Shown one piece after another: positions 51,551 through 63,229 of a stretch of DNA of 64,000 bases (its first letter is position 1; every line of letters begins with the position of its first letter). The DNA is taken from NCBI GenBank assembly GCA_002633025.1, contig NMRB01001102.1:81770-145769 (forward strand), in the 5' to 3' direction. The stretch is from Notospermus geniculatus. Taxonomy: Eukaryota > Nemertea > Pilidiophora > Heteronemertea > Lineidae. The notes below the pieces were generated by a model. It searched no databases and was not told where the DNA came from. It saw nothing but the letters and a program-made list of their open reading frames with translations. The translations under genes were made by a program, and so were the position numbers.

Positions 51551-51727
51551 ATTTCATATTGTAGAATTTTTTTTGTACATGGATACCTTGCCAAATTCAG
51601 CCATTTTTTCCCAGAGGGTAGTAGCAAACACTGAATGTAGAGTTAATGTACACCACTGATGTGCAGCTGGGGGAAAATGGCCGACTTTGGCAAGGTATCT
51701 ATTTCACCTAGTACAAATAGACATCAG

Positions 51728-51877
51728 TGTGAAAGTCGGCCATGACAGGTCAGAAGGGGTAAACAAACCTTGGCCTAGTGCATTGTACAGACAGTAAGCA
51801 CAGGAGCCAACTGTACAAATGCACTAGGCGAAGGTTTGTTCACCCCTTCTGAGCTGTCATGGCCGACTTCCGCAGGA
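51728..51877. mobile_element. Snapback element downstream of gene C
   Basis: 'gtgaaagtcggccatgacag' + 'gtcagaaggggtaaacaaac' and complement. Copy downstream of D at 62353-62500. Confidence 0.85.
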
Positions 51878-52024
51878 TGTTTATAGGGTACAAAATGCAC
51901 ACAAGGGGCGAACAAGCGGTGTCAGTAATATAAAATCTTGTGTATTAAACCGTTGTATTAAACACACCTCTACATGTAGGCCCCAAATCAAATATGGCAA
52001 TTCTACATGTCTTTACTATCCATG

Positions 52025-52286
52025 AATAGACAGTTTGCGAAATTAGCGGCCGCCATCTTTTTTTTCTGAAGATTTTGCCATTGCTTGGTTTTTTTTCAAT
52101 GGGATTTTGCACTGTCAGAGGCGTTCAAAAAAAGAAAGGTCATACAGTAAGCCACTAGAATTACATAAAGATATTTTAGCAAGCAAGCAGCTAATAACAT
52201 ATATTCGAATTATATTTGAAAAAGTTAGAACATTCGGCTAAATTTAAAAGAAAATGGCGGCCGCTAATTTCGCAAACTGTCTAGGC
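52025..52286. mobile_element. Foldback element
   Basis: 'tagacagtttgcgaaattag' + 'cggccgccat' and exact complement at 52255-52286. Confidence 0.85.
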
Positions 52287-52387
52287 CTATTTCCCACTGG
52301 CGATCCCACTCGCCCTTCCTACACATTAAGCGTATCCTTCAAACCCCACAGCCACATAAACAAATAAGCACCCCTAAACTACAGGGC

Positions 52388-52467
52388 CGAGCGCACAGAA
52401 AATACGATAGTGCTACCGGCGCCTATCGGCAGTCCACTATCAACCATTCTGCGCGGTCGGCCCTGGT
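52388..52467. mobile_element. Small snapback element
   Basis: 'gggccgagcgcacagaa' against 'ttctgcgcggtcggccc'; inner 'gatagtgctaccg' half-pairs. Confidence 0.65.
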
Positions 52468-53037
52468 ATTTTCACTCCAATCCAAAACCAAATGATGAAA
52501 ATTCGACAAATGCTGGTATTCATAAAAGTTAGCAAATGCTTTTACTTAAGATCTCCACAGCAATGTCAAATGTAAACGTACTACAAAATTTGAAGTGAAA
52601 ACATCTGCTAGCTTTTATATATCAGCCATGTACGTACTTACATGTACATGCAGCAAGTCAGGCCAAACACGCACACCCAAACACACCGCGTGGAATAAGT
52701 GCAATACAATGCATAAAACAAACTTCAAGAGAGACCCAAAACTAAAGCGGCCTATCCACATGCAATATTATTGCACAATATGAGGATCAAAATGGGTAAT
52801 ATTATTGCCAATCTTTCTCCCATCCATTATGCCAGAAGCACATGACACCCATTTTGGGCCCCATATTGTGCAATAATATTGTACCGTGGAAAAACCGATT
52901 AAGCCTGCACAGGACGGTGGCCTATATACAAAATGAGCCGATTAGCTATTCACAAGTTGTCATTTAGGGTGTCAAATTTCCCCCTTTGGATTTTATACCT
53001 GTACCTCCATTCTACACCTCTTTGCTCCCAATAATAG
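52468..53037. other. Interval between C and D, no gene
   Basis: Inverted 'gcaatattattgcacaatatg'-type words at 52760-52890; otherwise nothing recognised. Confidence 0.4.
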
Positions 53038-53272
53038 CCATGGTTACACTACATAGAAATCCCCGGGTTTTTTGACACCCGGGTCTAGCCCGGCTCTGAA
53101 AAATCCCTCCTGAGGCCCGGTGCCCGTGAACACTACTCAAATTTTGTGACGGGGACGTAAATTAAGCCCTCCAAAAACCGTTCGAGCTCGGAGGGGATTA
53201 TTACACCGGGTTTTTAACAGGTGTGGACAGAAAAAATCCGGGTTCGACACGGGTTTTTTATGTAGTGTAAGG
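53038..53272. mobile_element. Foldback element, cccgggttttt type
   Basis: 'ggttacactacatagaaa' and 'tttatgtagtgtaaggc'; interior 'cccgggttttttgacacccg'. Confidence 0.7.
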
Positions 53273-53462
53273 CTCCATTTCCATAGAGTTCACGTTGACA
53301 CTTTTCACGCGCCACGCTTCACGTTTTCCTTTCGTTCCTCGATTCAGCGCACAACGAGACACATTACCTGTCCTGTGACATGCTTTCTCCGAGGAACGAA
53401 AGGAAAACGTGAAGTGTAACGTGAGAAAAGTGTACACGTGAACTCTATGGAACTGGAGCCTA
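53273..53462. mobile_element. Snapback element
   Basis: 'ggctccatttccatagagtt' + 'cacgttgacacttttcacg' and complement; a central 'cttcacgttttcctttcgtt' arm. Confidence 0.85.
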
Positions 53463-56310
53463 ACAAGGGCTATATACATTCAATGGGGACCCTAGCCGAC
53501 TTCCTCAATAGGTGTCAGTGGTTAAATCTATTGAAGTGAAATTGACATCCCGGTCTTGATCAATTTCCCACACAAAATGCGTCCATTAGGACCGGGTTTC
53601 GGTGTGCTGCCCTCTATCGTAGCTGGGCTCCCCATTCAAGAACTTTGTATCCATTTATTCGTCACTACCACAGCTAATGCCCGCTGTACACGATCAAATT
53701 TTCATCCAATCTTCTGAATATGCTCAATAAAGGCCTACATGCAGGTTTGTACACTGAAGCCCCAATAGGCCCGGCGTAGCAGTAAAAAGTGTCCCCCTGT
53801 AAAAAGTGTCCACTTCTATTGTTGAATGACGGATTAAGCGGCACGCATATAGAAACCAATAGGAGCAGTCAGCCGCGCCTATTGCTAACAGATGGCAGCA
53901 CAGTCTTAGCGGACCAAATGTACAGGAAATCTATTATGATCGCTGCTCGATCGATAATGACTGGGTCCGCTAGATGCATTGAATTGGGCCCTAGTGACAC
54001 CTAGTGGTCAACTCGCTGACAGCTCCTATTGTCAGAGATTAGAATGTAACAATAGGATCTTTTGTTCCTGGGACAGTTTTTCCTAGGACATTCTTTCCCT
54101 TCACACCTGAATCTGAATTTCCAAAAAAACTGGATGAAAATTTGATCGTGTAAAAAGCGGGCATAACTGAATTGTCGAAACTTCAAGACACGATTACTCG
54201 TAATGAACATTTTTTTGATTGGTCACTTTGTGAAATTTACGACGAATAGACCTAGACCTTTCCAAAAAAAACGGTGGCCTACTACTAGTTCTCCCACACG
54301 ACGTAGTGGCTATTCATTGTCCAAGCATGATGACAAACACATCCTCTCACACAACTATTTTACCGAAACTTCTGTGCCCGCAACCCGCTTAGCTTGCCAC
54401 GGCCGCGGCCATTGAATGGTATTAACCCATCCGGGACGGATCTCGCCGTTTGGCGAGTTTGGCCTCTGTACCACACACCCTCGGACATTCAAACTGACAT
54501 AGAATCGTAAGCAGCGGACCGATTGACGTTCTCTTTGCATATTTTTTTAATGCGAGACTACCCACCCGAATACACGATTTTGCTCTGTTTGAAGAAACCT
54601 CGGTGAAATTGCGTTTTTAAGTTTGTCCTGGGGTCTAGATTGACTGACTCCAAAGTGCAAATCTGACTCGTTGTGACAAAATGGCCACATCTCCGGAACG
54701 GAAGCAGCTACGACGACACAACTAGCGCCAAAAGAAAGAGGAGAAAAAAGTAGCTTCATTTTGACCAATTTTCAGACGCGTAGGAGCAACGGTTATCGAG
54801 ATATAGACGTTTTAATAAGTATTGGCAAACTGACGAAAACGTAGGCAGAATGCGACCATTTCCTCACAAGTTGCATCTTCGGCTCTGGCCTGTTTCTCTC
54901 ACAAACATTTTGGAAGAAGCAAACCTGCATGAGGTCGTGGCCCATTTAGTTGCCTCCAGAATGAGTGCCTTGCCACCAGTTTTGGTTGCATATTTTGGGA
55001 GCTAGGCGCGTTTTTGTAGAGACATCAGAAATTCATGTTACGAAATGTACACTTTTCAACTTTATCCAGGCCCGAAAGGGTTAAGCTTCTGACGTATAAG
55101 GTGAGAACTTTGTTGGAAAGGCCTATAGCTGTCTGGTATTTGCCACCAAACAATTTATTCAAACAACATCACTTTGTGATTTGAATAGATGAGAGTCGCG
55201 AATCGACCCCTGATATTTTGTAAACACAGATGCCACCAAAAACAATGGGAGTTAAATCGATTTGCCACGGGTCCAAAGGATAGGCGGCCACTTGGCAGGT
55301 GCAAAAACACTTTTTCACATTCTGAAAGCGACAGCGAGTTTGGCACAAGTGGTGATCCAACATGATCAGTGAATGAGTAGACCTCTTTAAATATCCTGTC
55401 TAAATAATCTATAAATTGCGGCACCACTCGTGTCAAATTCACCGAATAAATTCATCATAACATCTGCCTCGAATTTGCTATAAATCACCAGTTCAAGTAT
55501 TCAGCGTTTATTATTTGTCCTCGCTTCACCAGAGAACATCACCCCATTCCGTCTTTCATTCAAAGGTAGGTGACACATTACCACAGTTATTTCTATTTTC
55601 ATCGGTTGCGATGACAAAAATGACAAGTTTCCTTGCTCGCACAGGCCATAGAGGCCTTCCAATGACGTCACCTTGCCGGCCATGCTGGAGTACACAGGGC
55701 GCAGAGGTGTGAGCCGACCGTGACATGACCTGTGTGCACGAAGTGCGCCACGGCATTGTTTGACGTAACATCATTGGAGCATGCGCGGCTCATTTCGCTG
55801 CGCCTCTGCAGCATGTGCCCCCCAACATGGTGGCTTCTGACATCATTGCAAGGCCTCTATACCAACCAAAATCATGTTACAGGGGGGGGGGGCAGGCGTG
55901 ATAGAATCTAATGTCCCCCTCTTCCTGATGTCCCCCTACTGTTTGTCACAGGATTAACGATCTTGGTCGGCATAAATGACACGTTTCCTGGCTCGCACAG
56001 GCAATACCAAAATCATATTACAAGTGTGGCCCGTATGGCAACATCAAGTCCAGAAGCGGACAAGTTTCACAGGGCGATATTCTTTACTGTTGCACCTGCG
56101 TAAAGCCCAATCAAAGCCCCGTTTCCATTTAAAGCGAATCGATGTCGAAAAAAATCGATTTAGAAATAGAATTCGAAAGGGGACGAATTTTCGGGAAAAA
56201 ATTTAAACAAACTTCTCCAGAATGCCAACAAAGAAGTTTTCGTGCATTTTGATTGGCTGAATTTTGTGTTTACAAACACCAGCCAAATGACGACGGCGGA
56301 AAACGACGAA
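53463..56310. other. Interval between C and D: repeats, no gene
   Basis: 53790-54040 is a 'gatgtccccc'-family relative ('aggagcagtcagccgcg', 'ctgacagctcctatt'). 54260-54425 and 55080-55140 carry the diverged dispersed repeat of about 990. No exon matching the missing first-half CTLD or signal peptide was found. Confidence 0.5.
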
Positions 56311-56392
56311 AAAAAGTAGTCCTCACGGTCACCACTACCCAGAGCCAAAAAAGGAGTCCTAACGGTCACCACTACCCAGAGACCAAAAATAC
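56311..56392. repeat. Minisatellite, two units (left edge of the duplication)
   Basis: Same 37-bp unit as 46494-46640 ('cggtcaccactacccagag'). Confidence 0.85.
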
Positions 56393-56977
56393 CAATAGCA
56401 ATGAACGGAGAATCTGTCTAGAAGAAAGAAGACACCAAGATATCCCGATGGGAGCTGTCAGTCAGTTGACCAATAGGTGTCACTACGGTCCAATTCAATG
56501 CCTAGTGGACCCGTTCATGGTTGATTGAGCACCATTCAGGGGGATTTTCGTTTGTATTGGTCCGCTAGAACTTTGCTGCCGGTGTAGTAGAATCTAATGT
56601 CCCTCGATATGTGATGTCCCCCAACAATACATTTACGGATTAAGCGGCACCATTGAATAGGAGCTGTCAGCGAGTTGACCACTAGGTGTCACTACGGCCC
56701 AATTTAATGCATCTAGCGGACCCAGTCATTATCGATCGAGCAGCAATCACGTAGATTTTCCTGTACATTGGTCCGCTAAGACTTTGCTGCCATCTGTTGG
56801 CAATATGCGCGGCTGACTGCTCCTATTGGACTCTAGAGAGACCAAGACCCTTAATCCTGTGACAAACAATACAGGGGGACATCAGGAAGACGGGACATTA
56901 GATTCTATCACAAACCAAGGGTATTCTTCAATTTTCTATACATTTTTCTATCGTTTATGTTTTTTTACGTTTTCCAG

Positions 56978-57183
56978 AAAGGATCAATATTGGGTTGGCG
57001 TGAAGGCAAAATGGGCGTGGATTAACACGAAGACTCAACCAACATATAACAACTGGCGAGATGCGAGTCAGATCAAGAAAAAAGATTCAAACTGTGCCTA
57101 TCTTCTCAAGGGAACGTGGACACCGGAAGGTTGTGAGAAGGATGTGGATGGATTTATCTGTGAGATGCCAGAAGAAAGTCCAG
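56978..57183 (+). CDS. D exon 1: CTLD1, C-terminal half
   Basis: Differs from 47214-47419 at two bases that I can see (one Ser to Pro). Same weak donor CCAG|gttcgt and same read-through stop at 57234-57236. Confidence 0.8.
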
Positions 57184-60100
57184 GTTCGTCCTTCCTTCAG
57201 GATGTGTTTAACCCCTTCACTGCTTGTGTCGAGTAGTACATGTACAAAACTAATACTCCTAGTACTAAATCTGCAACTGTATATTAACCCTGTCACATAG
57301 GTATTCATTGGAAAATACTCGGTGAGAGCTTTCCAATAATTAGTGAGGTTTCGCCGGCGCCCGGTTAGGCCCTACGGCGACGTTTATCTATTGTGTGGGT
57401 ATACCCACACAGTAGATAAACGTTGTCGTATGTCCTAAGGCCACGTGTTTTTTATTTATTGGTTTATGGGACCGCCGACTTGCTTTTTCCAGAAATCAGA
57501 AAATAAATAAAATCAGAAAATGACCCAATTTTGTTTTATTTTTGCCGACCGAACTCATTTTTAAAAATAAAGTGATGAAGAAAATAAAATCTTGTTGTTT
57601 GCTTTGTTTAAACCCGCTGATGATGGCAAATATCCGCGCGTGATTGAACTTTAAAAACGAACATAAAATGCGAATTTATCTTATAACAGAGAATCGAATG
57701 GTGCATTCAGCAAACTGACAACAGACACTTGGATGGATTTCGAATGACAGCTTTATTCTGCAAGAATTTTAATTCTTCCGGTCATACATGGAAATTGGAG
57801 TCTAATATTTATTTTTATTTTATTGCGACCACCCGACCATAAATTTTGGACGCCATCTCCCGTAAACCAATAAATATAAAACACGTGGCCTAACCGGGCG
57901 CTTGCGAAACCTCGCTTTTGAATACCTACACGACGGTTTTCTAACCCTGTCACATAGATATTCATTAGAAAGTACTCACTGAGAGCTTTCTAATGAACAA
58001 CCCCTGACGGCTTCGGCTACCATTCAATTTTTTTCATTTTTGACAAAATCTGTCCTTGGCATTGAAAGGGTTAAAACGTATTTTCCGTTTCGGTTTTAGG
58101 GCGGGTGTGACAGGATTCTAAGTCCCCCAGGAATCTATCATCCAATTCGTTCTCATTGTCCCCTGACCTTGCCACTATTCAGGCCTGCCTGTTTTCTCCT
58201 ACTTGTTTCAGGATCATGTTCGAAATCTGGCTACACAGCCGTGAATGGAAGCTGCTACAAACTTTACCAACAAAAATCCAAATTTCAAGAAGCATTTCAA
58301 CAGTGTGAAAATGACGGTGGGTTTATGGCCGTACTGGACACGGAGGGCAAAAATAAGATGGACAACATTGTGAGGTAAGATTCGAGGATGAATTAACGTC
58401 TGCCTTCTGATGGTAACAAGAGGCCCATGGGCCTTGCGCTCAGCTGACTATGACCTGCCAACTCAAGAGGTTGAAACAGGGGAAAAGAGAGACAACTGAG
58501 TACGGCAGATCGTCGTATCACCGATAAGTGAGAGTGTAGTTGACTGATGAGCAGTAATAGCTGAACTCAGGACGTAATTCAACAGATATCAGTGAGGTTT
58601 AGGAATCAAACAATAAACGTAAACGTTAACGACAACGTTATTTTTGTACCGAAAATGCAATATAAAATCTGGTTGGTTTGTATGAAAATAACGTTGTCGT
58701 TAACGTTTTCGTTTGTCGATTGATTTCTAAACCTCCCTAATAAAAGCTTTGCCCCTAACCACAGACTGTTCGCAAATAATGCTTACAAGTATTTTTTCCT
58801 TTATTTCATTTCAGTGACACAAAAAAGAAATACTGGTTTGGTTTAGACAAGGCGAGTAGCTGGTTTTGGCGTGACGGTGACACCTGGCAGTTAGTAGTCT
58901 CGGGCAAATGGCAGTCAGGCGAACCATCTGCCGATACGAAAAAGGATTGTGCTTTATCTCAACATTCAAAAGATGACAAGTGGAAAAGGGAAAAATGTGA
59001 CGTCGACAAGGATGCCTTCATGTGTGAATATGGTAAGAATAATTGAAAACAGATTTGAAAAGCAAAACTACATTTAATTTCAAGTTACATGTAAGCCGAG
59101 TTTACAGTTAAAGGTGCACTACTCCCCCTGTGAGTTTTAAGTTGCTCTCTATGGGCAATTCTGCTGTAGAAAGCTATGGGTAATTGTTTGTGTCACAAGA
59201 ACCAACAATATGGACTTGCTTATGCAATGCCAAACATGTTAAAGATAATGTATCACGACTTCATTGTTTACATTCAATGTTTGTAAACATGGATGTTTAC
59301 ATTATGTTATTTTGGACTTTTGGGACATGCCAACCCATCAAAACGAATACTTTTGGAATCAACAGAACTTCTAGAGGGGCATGCCACCAACAAATTACTC
59401 ATAAGACAAAGAAAGCCTGGACATAAACAAACAAAATGTAAATAAACAATGAATTTCGTGGCCCGCGAAAATACCCGTGATACATTATCTTTAACGAGAG
59501 AAAACTCACTTGGATGAGTTACTTTAGTTTTGAATGTATAGGAATCACTGTTGAAATGACACCTTTAAGAAAAACTGGAACTTTCCTATCTGGACGAGGT
59601 GTCCCAGCTAAACTATACAGAGCACCAGTGCTGGCGTATATATGATATTCAGCCCCATCGGAGACTTTCCTGCCGTTAGAGGCCACTACCAGTTAGCGGT
59701 CCTAGAACGTCATGGAATGTGACGTCACAGAGAAGTGCACGCCACAACGTCATCCATAATGATGTGAACACCATGGCTTACGTCTGTGACGTCAAATTGT
59801 GTGACGTTCCAGGACCGCTAACAGACAGTAACGTCTCCTATGACGCCCTAAAATCGTCACCAGTTCAATAAGATTCAGGCCCGTATGCCACCAAAACGAA
59901 CGAGCACAATACCACAACAATGAGGAACCGGACGAACTAACGTCACGACGTGGCGCTGCGATCGATGTGACCGAAGTTTCTTTTTTCAACGTGATTTCCA
60001 GTCATTTCCATTAACTTCTGGCGTGAAATCAACCCTATTTCTGCGGTCGCATGACATTAAAATTTACACCATCTTGTCGCGGATGAAAATTTCTGCACTT

Positions 60101-62174
60101 TCATTGCTTTTTTCAGGTAGGATGGCGATAACGGCAACGTCTTTATCTCATTTTTTCCTGTAGAAAAATGTACAGCAGATTTTTTCATGACGCAACGTCA
60201 GCACATACACAAGGAAATTTTCCTTATATCCATTGGATATCCAAAGATTTGGACCGTAGTGACACCTATTGGTCACAGGGGCGTAGCTGGCTTTTATGAC
60301 CTAGGGCGGCAAAATTGATTGGGCCTGAAGAGCGAAGTAGGTTGAAAATCTATCCTCGGAGATGCATTTTCCCACACCTGACAACACAATAACTTGGCTT
60401 TTAGAGGGAAATGACCTTTTAGAGGAAGAAATTTTTTTTGTCCCATTCGGGGGTCATTTCCCCATATCTACGGCCCTAGGTCAGTTGACTGACAGCTCCT
60501 GTTCCCTCTGCAGACCAGGCAATGTAGGCCTAATGATGCCGCCACAAGGAAATACAGGCCTACATTCAATTCTAACACAAACTCGAAATCACAAATTCAA
60601 TTTTTATAATCTTTTATTGTTATTATTACAGGTTCAATTCCCAATCAGGCCCATTGTTCGAATATTTGTGGCCACCGTTGTATATCCTGGTAGTCCGGCC
60701 GATAAGGGTTAAAAAACAGCGAAATTGTGCAAATTGGTACCGTATCAAAGTAGCAAATTTGGCACACTGGTGCAGTTTTTAATACTAATTACATGTAATT
60801 TAAAGACGGACGGGTGACACGTGAAAAACGCTCCCTGGTGGGCGCCATTTATTTAAAAAAGAAAACTAACTTAGTTTCCCAGTTTCTAGGGGGATTATGA
60901 GCCCTGTGACACCCTTCTCCTTGATTACTCCCTTATCGTTTGCCAAATTCCTGTTAAATACCCAGCCCCCCCCCATACATTTCTGTTTTGTTGCTCATGT
61001 CATTCCGCTGCTCCACATCTGCTTTGTGTGGGCACTTTATTTAGCGCTTTCCTCTGTTGTACAGACTCAAGCATTGCACCCCGCCAGTAAATTTGGCGGT
61101 CTCCAGAAACTGTCTCGCTGGCTACTCTGGGGTGGGCCTACCCTAGTTACAATCTGAACTATGACATCAATGTTAGTGTCGTGTTGAGTAGTGAGAATCT
61201 TTTTTACACTCCTCTTCTGAGAAAAAAAAATGAAAGTAATAATAAAAAAATTGGGTGACAGTTTGGATATCCAGTGATTGACATAGAATTTATATCCATT
61301 TCTCATAGATTTAATATAAAGGGCGCTATGTGAAATTTATATAAATGTATTAAAAAACATATAAACTCCAGTACTCAGGACAACTGATTTTCCCAAACGG
61401 AGACATCAAATGGATATCCATTGTATATCAAATGTATATCCATTCTACATCCATTCTATATCCAGAAAAGGATCGTGGTGGATTTTTTGTCTTTTCTATG
61501 TCCATTGGATATCCAGTTCGGACATCCAATGGATATAAGGAAAATTTCCTTGTGTAAACGACGTCAATGACGTCGGTTCGGTCACATCGATCGCTGCGCC
61601 GACCTGTCGGGATAAACGGCACGCGGGTTCCTCATTTTTTGCTGTATACATGTAAAGAGCCTATGCACGTGACGTCATCAGCCCGCGTGACCCCATGTTG
61701 GATGGAACGACGCAGCGAATGTGACGGTTTTTGCCTGCGCAGTTCCATCCAGCGTGGCGTCATACCCATTGATGACGTCATTTGATGACGTCAGTGCATA
61801 GCCTCTATATAGAAGAAAAAGCATTTTAAGCACAATCTGCTACGTCACATGTCTTCTCAAAGTACCCCTCACTATTGTTTTCAGTGCCTCCTTGCTTGAA
61901 ACACACAGAACATTATTCAAACTACTTCCGGAGAAGATTTAAAAACCAAAGACTTGACATGGGCAAGTTCACCGGGACAGCCAAGAAAGATAAAACTGAC
62001 CACAAGGCACGGAGTCCTATTGAGTGTGTGTCCTTGTGCATGACACTTCACCAGTGTAACTGTTGTGCAGTCGAATATCAGAAAGAAAAGAAGTTATCGT
62101 GTACTATGTTTGTTGGTGAAATTCAAACGATTGTAACAAAGCCGGATAAAGACGCTGATTTGTATGCCCCGTAA
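56978..62174 (+). CDS. D: duplicated 3' module of gene C (CTLD1 half, CTLD2, PAN-like), no 5' exons found
   Basis: Join 56978-57183, 58212-58374, 58815-59032, 61885-62174. All splice sites and the reading frame are intact; no stops. A first exon is missing: no signal peptide and no first-half CTLD between 51551 and 56977. The phase-2 entry would accept gene C exon 2 (ending phase 2), so an alternative transcript 44404-45831 joined to 56978-62174 is possible; it would give the same architecture with about a dozen residue changes. Otherwise it is a non-functional partial duplicate. Confidence 0.6.
57342..57912. mobile_element. Nested snapback pair, D copy
   Basis: Same nested order as 47576-48150 with small differences, so the nest predates the duplication. 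Confidence 0.85.
58212..58374 (+). CDS. D exon 2: CTLD2, N-terminal half
   Basis: SCSKSGYTAVNGSCYKLYQQ, QQCENDGGFMAV. Leu to Ser and Lys to Glu versus gene C. The intron before it is about 740 bases shorter than in C. Confidence 0.85.
58589..58741. mobile_element. Snapback MITE, interior type E, D copy
   Basis: 'cagtgaggtttaggaatcaa' to 'tctaaacctccctaa'. Confidence 0.85.
58815..59032 (+). CDS. D exon 3: CTLD2, C-terminal half
   Basis: Ala to Val (LVVSGKW) and Glu to Gln (DCALSQH) versus gene C; otherwise identical in my reading. Confidence 0.85.
59240..59494. mobile_element. TTAAAGATAATG MITE (copy 4)
   Basis: 'ttaaagataatgtatcacga' and 'cgtgatacattatctttaa' both intact. Confidence 0.88.
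59928..61638. mobile_element. Foldback element of about 1.7 kb, only in the D copy
   Basis: Ends 'aatgaggaaccggacgaact' and 'acgcgggttcctcatt'; also 'gctgcgatcgatgtgaccga' against 'tcggtcacatcgatcgctgc', and 'aaggaaattttccttatatc' on both sides. It contains palindromic 'tggatatcca' words and a poly-C tract; no clear transposase. Confidence 0.8.
61648..61807. mobile_element. Foldback element, only in the D copy
   Basis: 'agcctatgcacgtgacgtca' against 'tgacgtcagtgcatagcct'; inner 'gttggatggaac'/'gttccatccagc'. Splits the sequence 'ttttgctgtatata' that is continuous in gene C (about 51170). Confidence 0.85.
61885..62174 (+). CDS. D exon 4 (terminal): PAN/Apple-like module
   Basis: Stop TAA 62172-62174. 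About six residue differences from gene C exon 6 (for example CNCCAVEY instead of CSCSAVEY, giving an extra Cys). Confidence 0.85.
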
Positions 62175-62352
62175 ATTTCATATTGTAGACATTTTTTTTG
62201 TATGTACATGGATACCTTGCCAAATTTGGCCATTTTTTCCCAGAGGGTAATAGCAAACACTGAATGTACAGTGAATGTACACTACTGATGTGCAGCTGGG
62301 GGGAAATGGCCAACTTTGGCAAGTATCTATTTCACTTAGTACAAATAGACAT

Positions 62353-62500
62353 CAGTGCGAACGTCGGCCATGACAGGTCAGAAGGGGTAAACAAACCTGG
62401 GCCTAGTGCATTTTACAGACGGTAAGCACAGGAACCAACTGTACAAACGCACTAGGCCAAGGTTTGTTTACCCCTTCTGAACTGTCATGGCCGACTTTCG
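62353..62500. mobile_element. Snapback element, D copy
   Basis: 'gcgaacgtcggccatgacag' and complement; matches 51728-51877. Confidence 0.85.
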
Positions 62501-62605
62501 AAGGATGTCCATTAATAGGGGACATGCACGCAAGGGACGAATTAGCGGTGCCAGTAATCGAATATAAAATGTTGCGTATTAAACTATTGTATTAAACACA
62601 TCTCT

Positions 62606-62943
62606 TAAAGGAGTTCGACGTCCAAGTTGTAAACAAACCAGTTGTTTACAAACAGTGGTCGGCAAACTAGTTTTATTCCTTCGTGAAGGTGGCAGCACCA
62701 GTAGCGCCCCGTGATCGTTAGACTGGTGCCCGGTCCAATGCAACTCACTCAACCACTCACTGGTTCTCTATCCACGCCGTGCTGCCACCTATTATCGGTG
62801 ATATGTACTGAAGTGAATATCTAGTCTCGCGCAGCCAACCGTTTCGCTCCGCAGGTACTGCGACACAAACGTTCGATCCTCAGATTCGGCTGGGTGACCG
62901 AGACTAGTGAATATCGTGTTTACAACTTGGACGTCCACCTTTA
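62606..62943. mobile_element. Foldback element
   Basis: 'ttaaaggagttcgacgtcca' + 'agttgtaaac' and 'gtttacaacttggacgtcca'+'cctttaa'. TTAA-like ends. Just past the right edge of the duplication. Confidence 0.8.
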
Positions 62944-63155
62944 AGCCCCTGTCACATATCCACTCCGGGGCCCACACGACGAGTAAAAACAGTACAGATT
63001 GCCCCTGATCCCCGGAGAATGAAAACCGTAGAAATGAAAATGAAAACGAAAACGAAAATCGTTATGGACCCGTACTGTCTCTAATATAATATCCACGGCA
63101 AGCCGCTGGGTGGGGCAACCGTACGGGGCCCGGTGGATTTGTGACCTAGGCTTAA
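62943..63155 (-). mobile_element. Copy of the 24.5-kb foldback family, internally deleted
   Basis: 'aagcccctgtcacatatcca' at the left, 'ggcccggtggatttgtgacc' at the right. Confidence 0.75.
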
Positions 63156-63229
63156 GGGCTAGGTCCACTCACCAAATTTTCAGAGTCCTGTTTTCTAAAA
63201 ATGTCAAATATCTTTGAAATGCCCAGGCC

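Larger units (their letters stand above)
46494..62510. repeat. Large tandem segmental duplication (C 3' half / D)
   Basis: 46494-51890 and 56311-62510 align in order: minisatellite, foldbacks, four exons, introns, 3' flank. The exon offset is 9764, then 9027-9036, then 10624, so indels are in introns while exons differ by a few bases. Confidence 0.9.

Noticed and set aside
56826-57236. An unspliced 136-codon frame through the D CTLD exon
   Set aside because: The upstream part is intron and repeat sequence with no true ATG at its start; the acceptor at 56977 matches gene C.
59928-61638. Autonomous DNA transposon
   Set aside because: Size and inverted ends fit, but no frame resembling a transposase was found on either strand.
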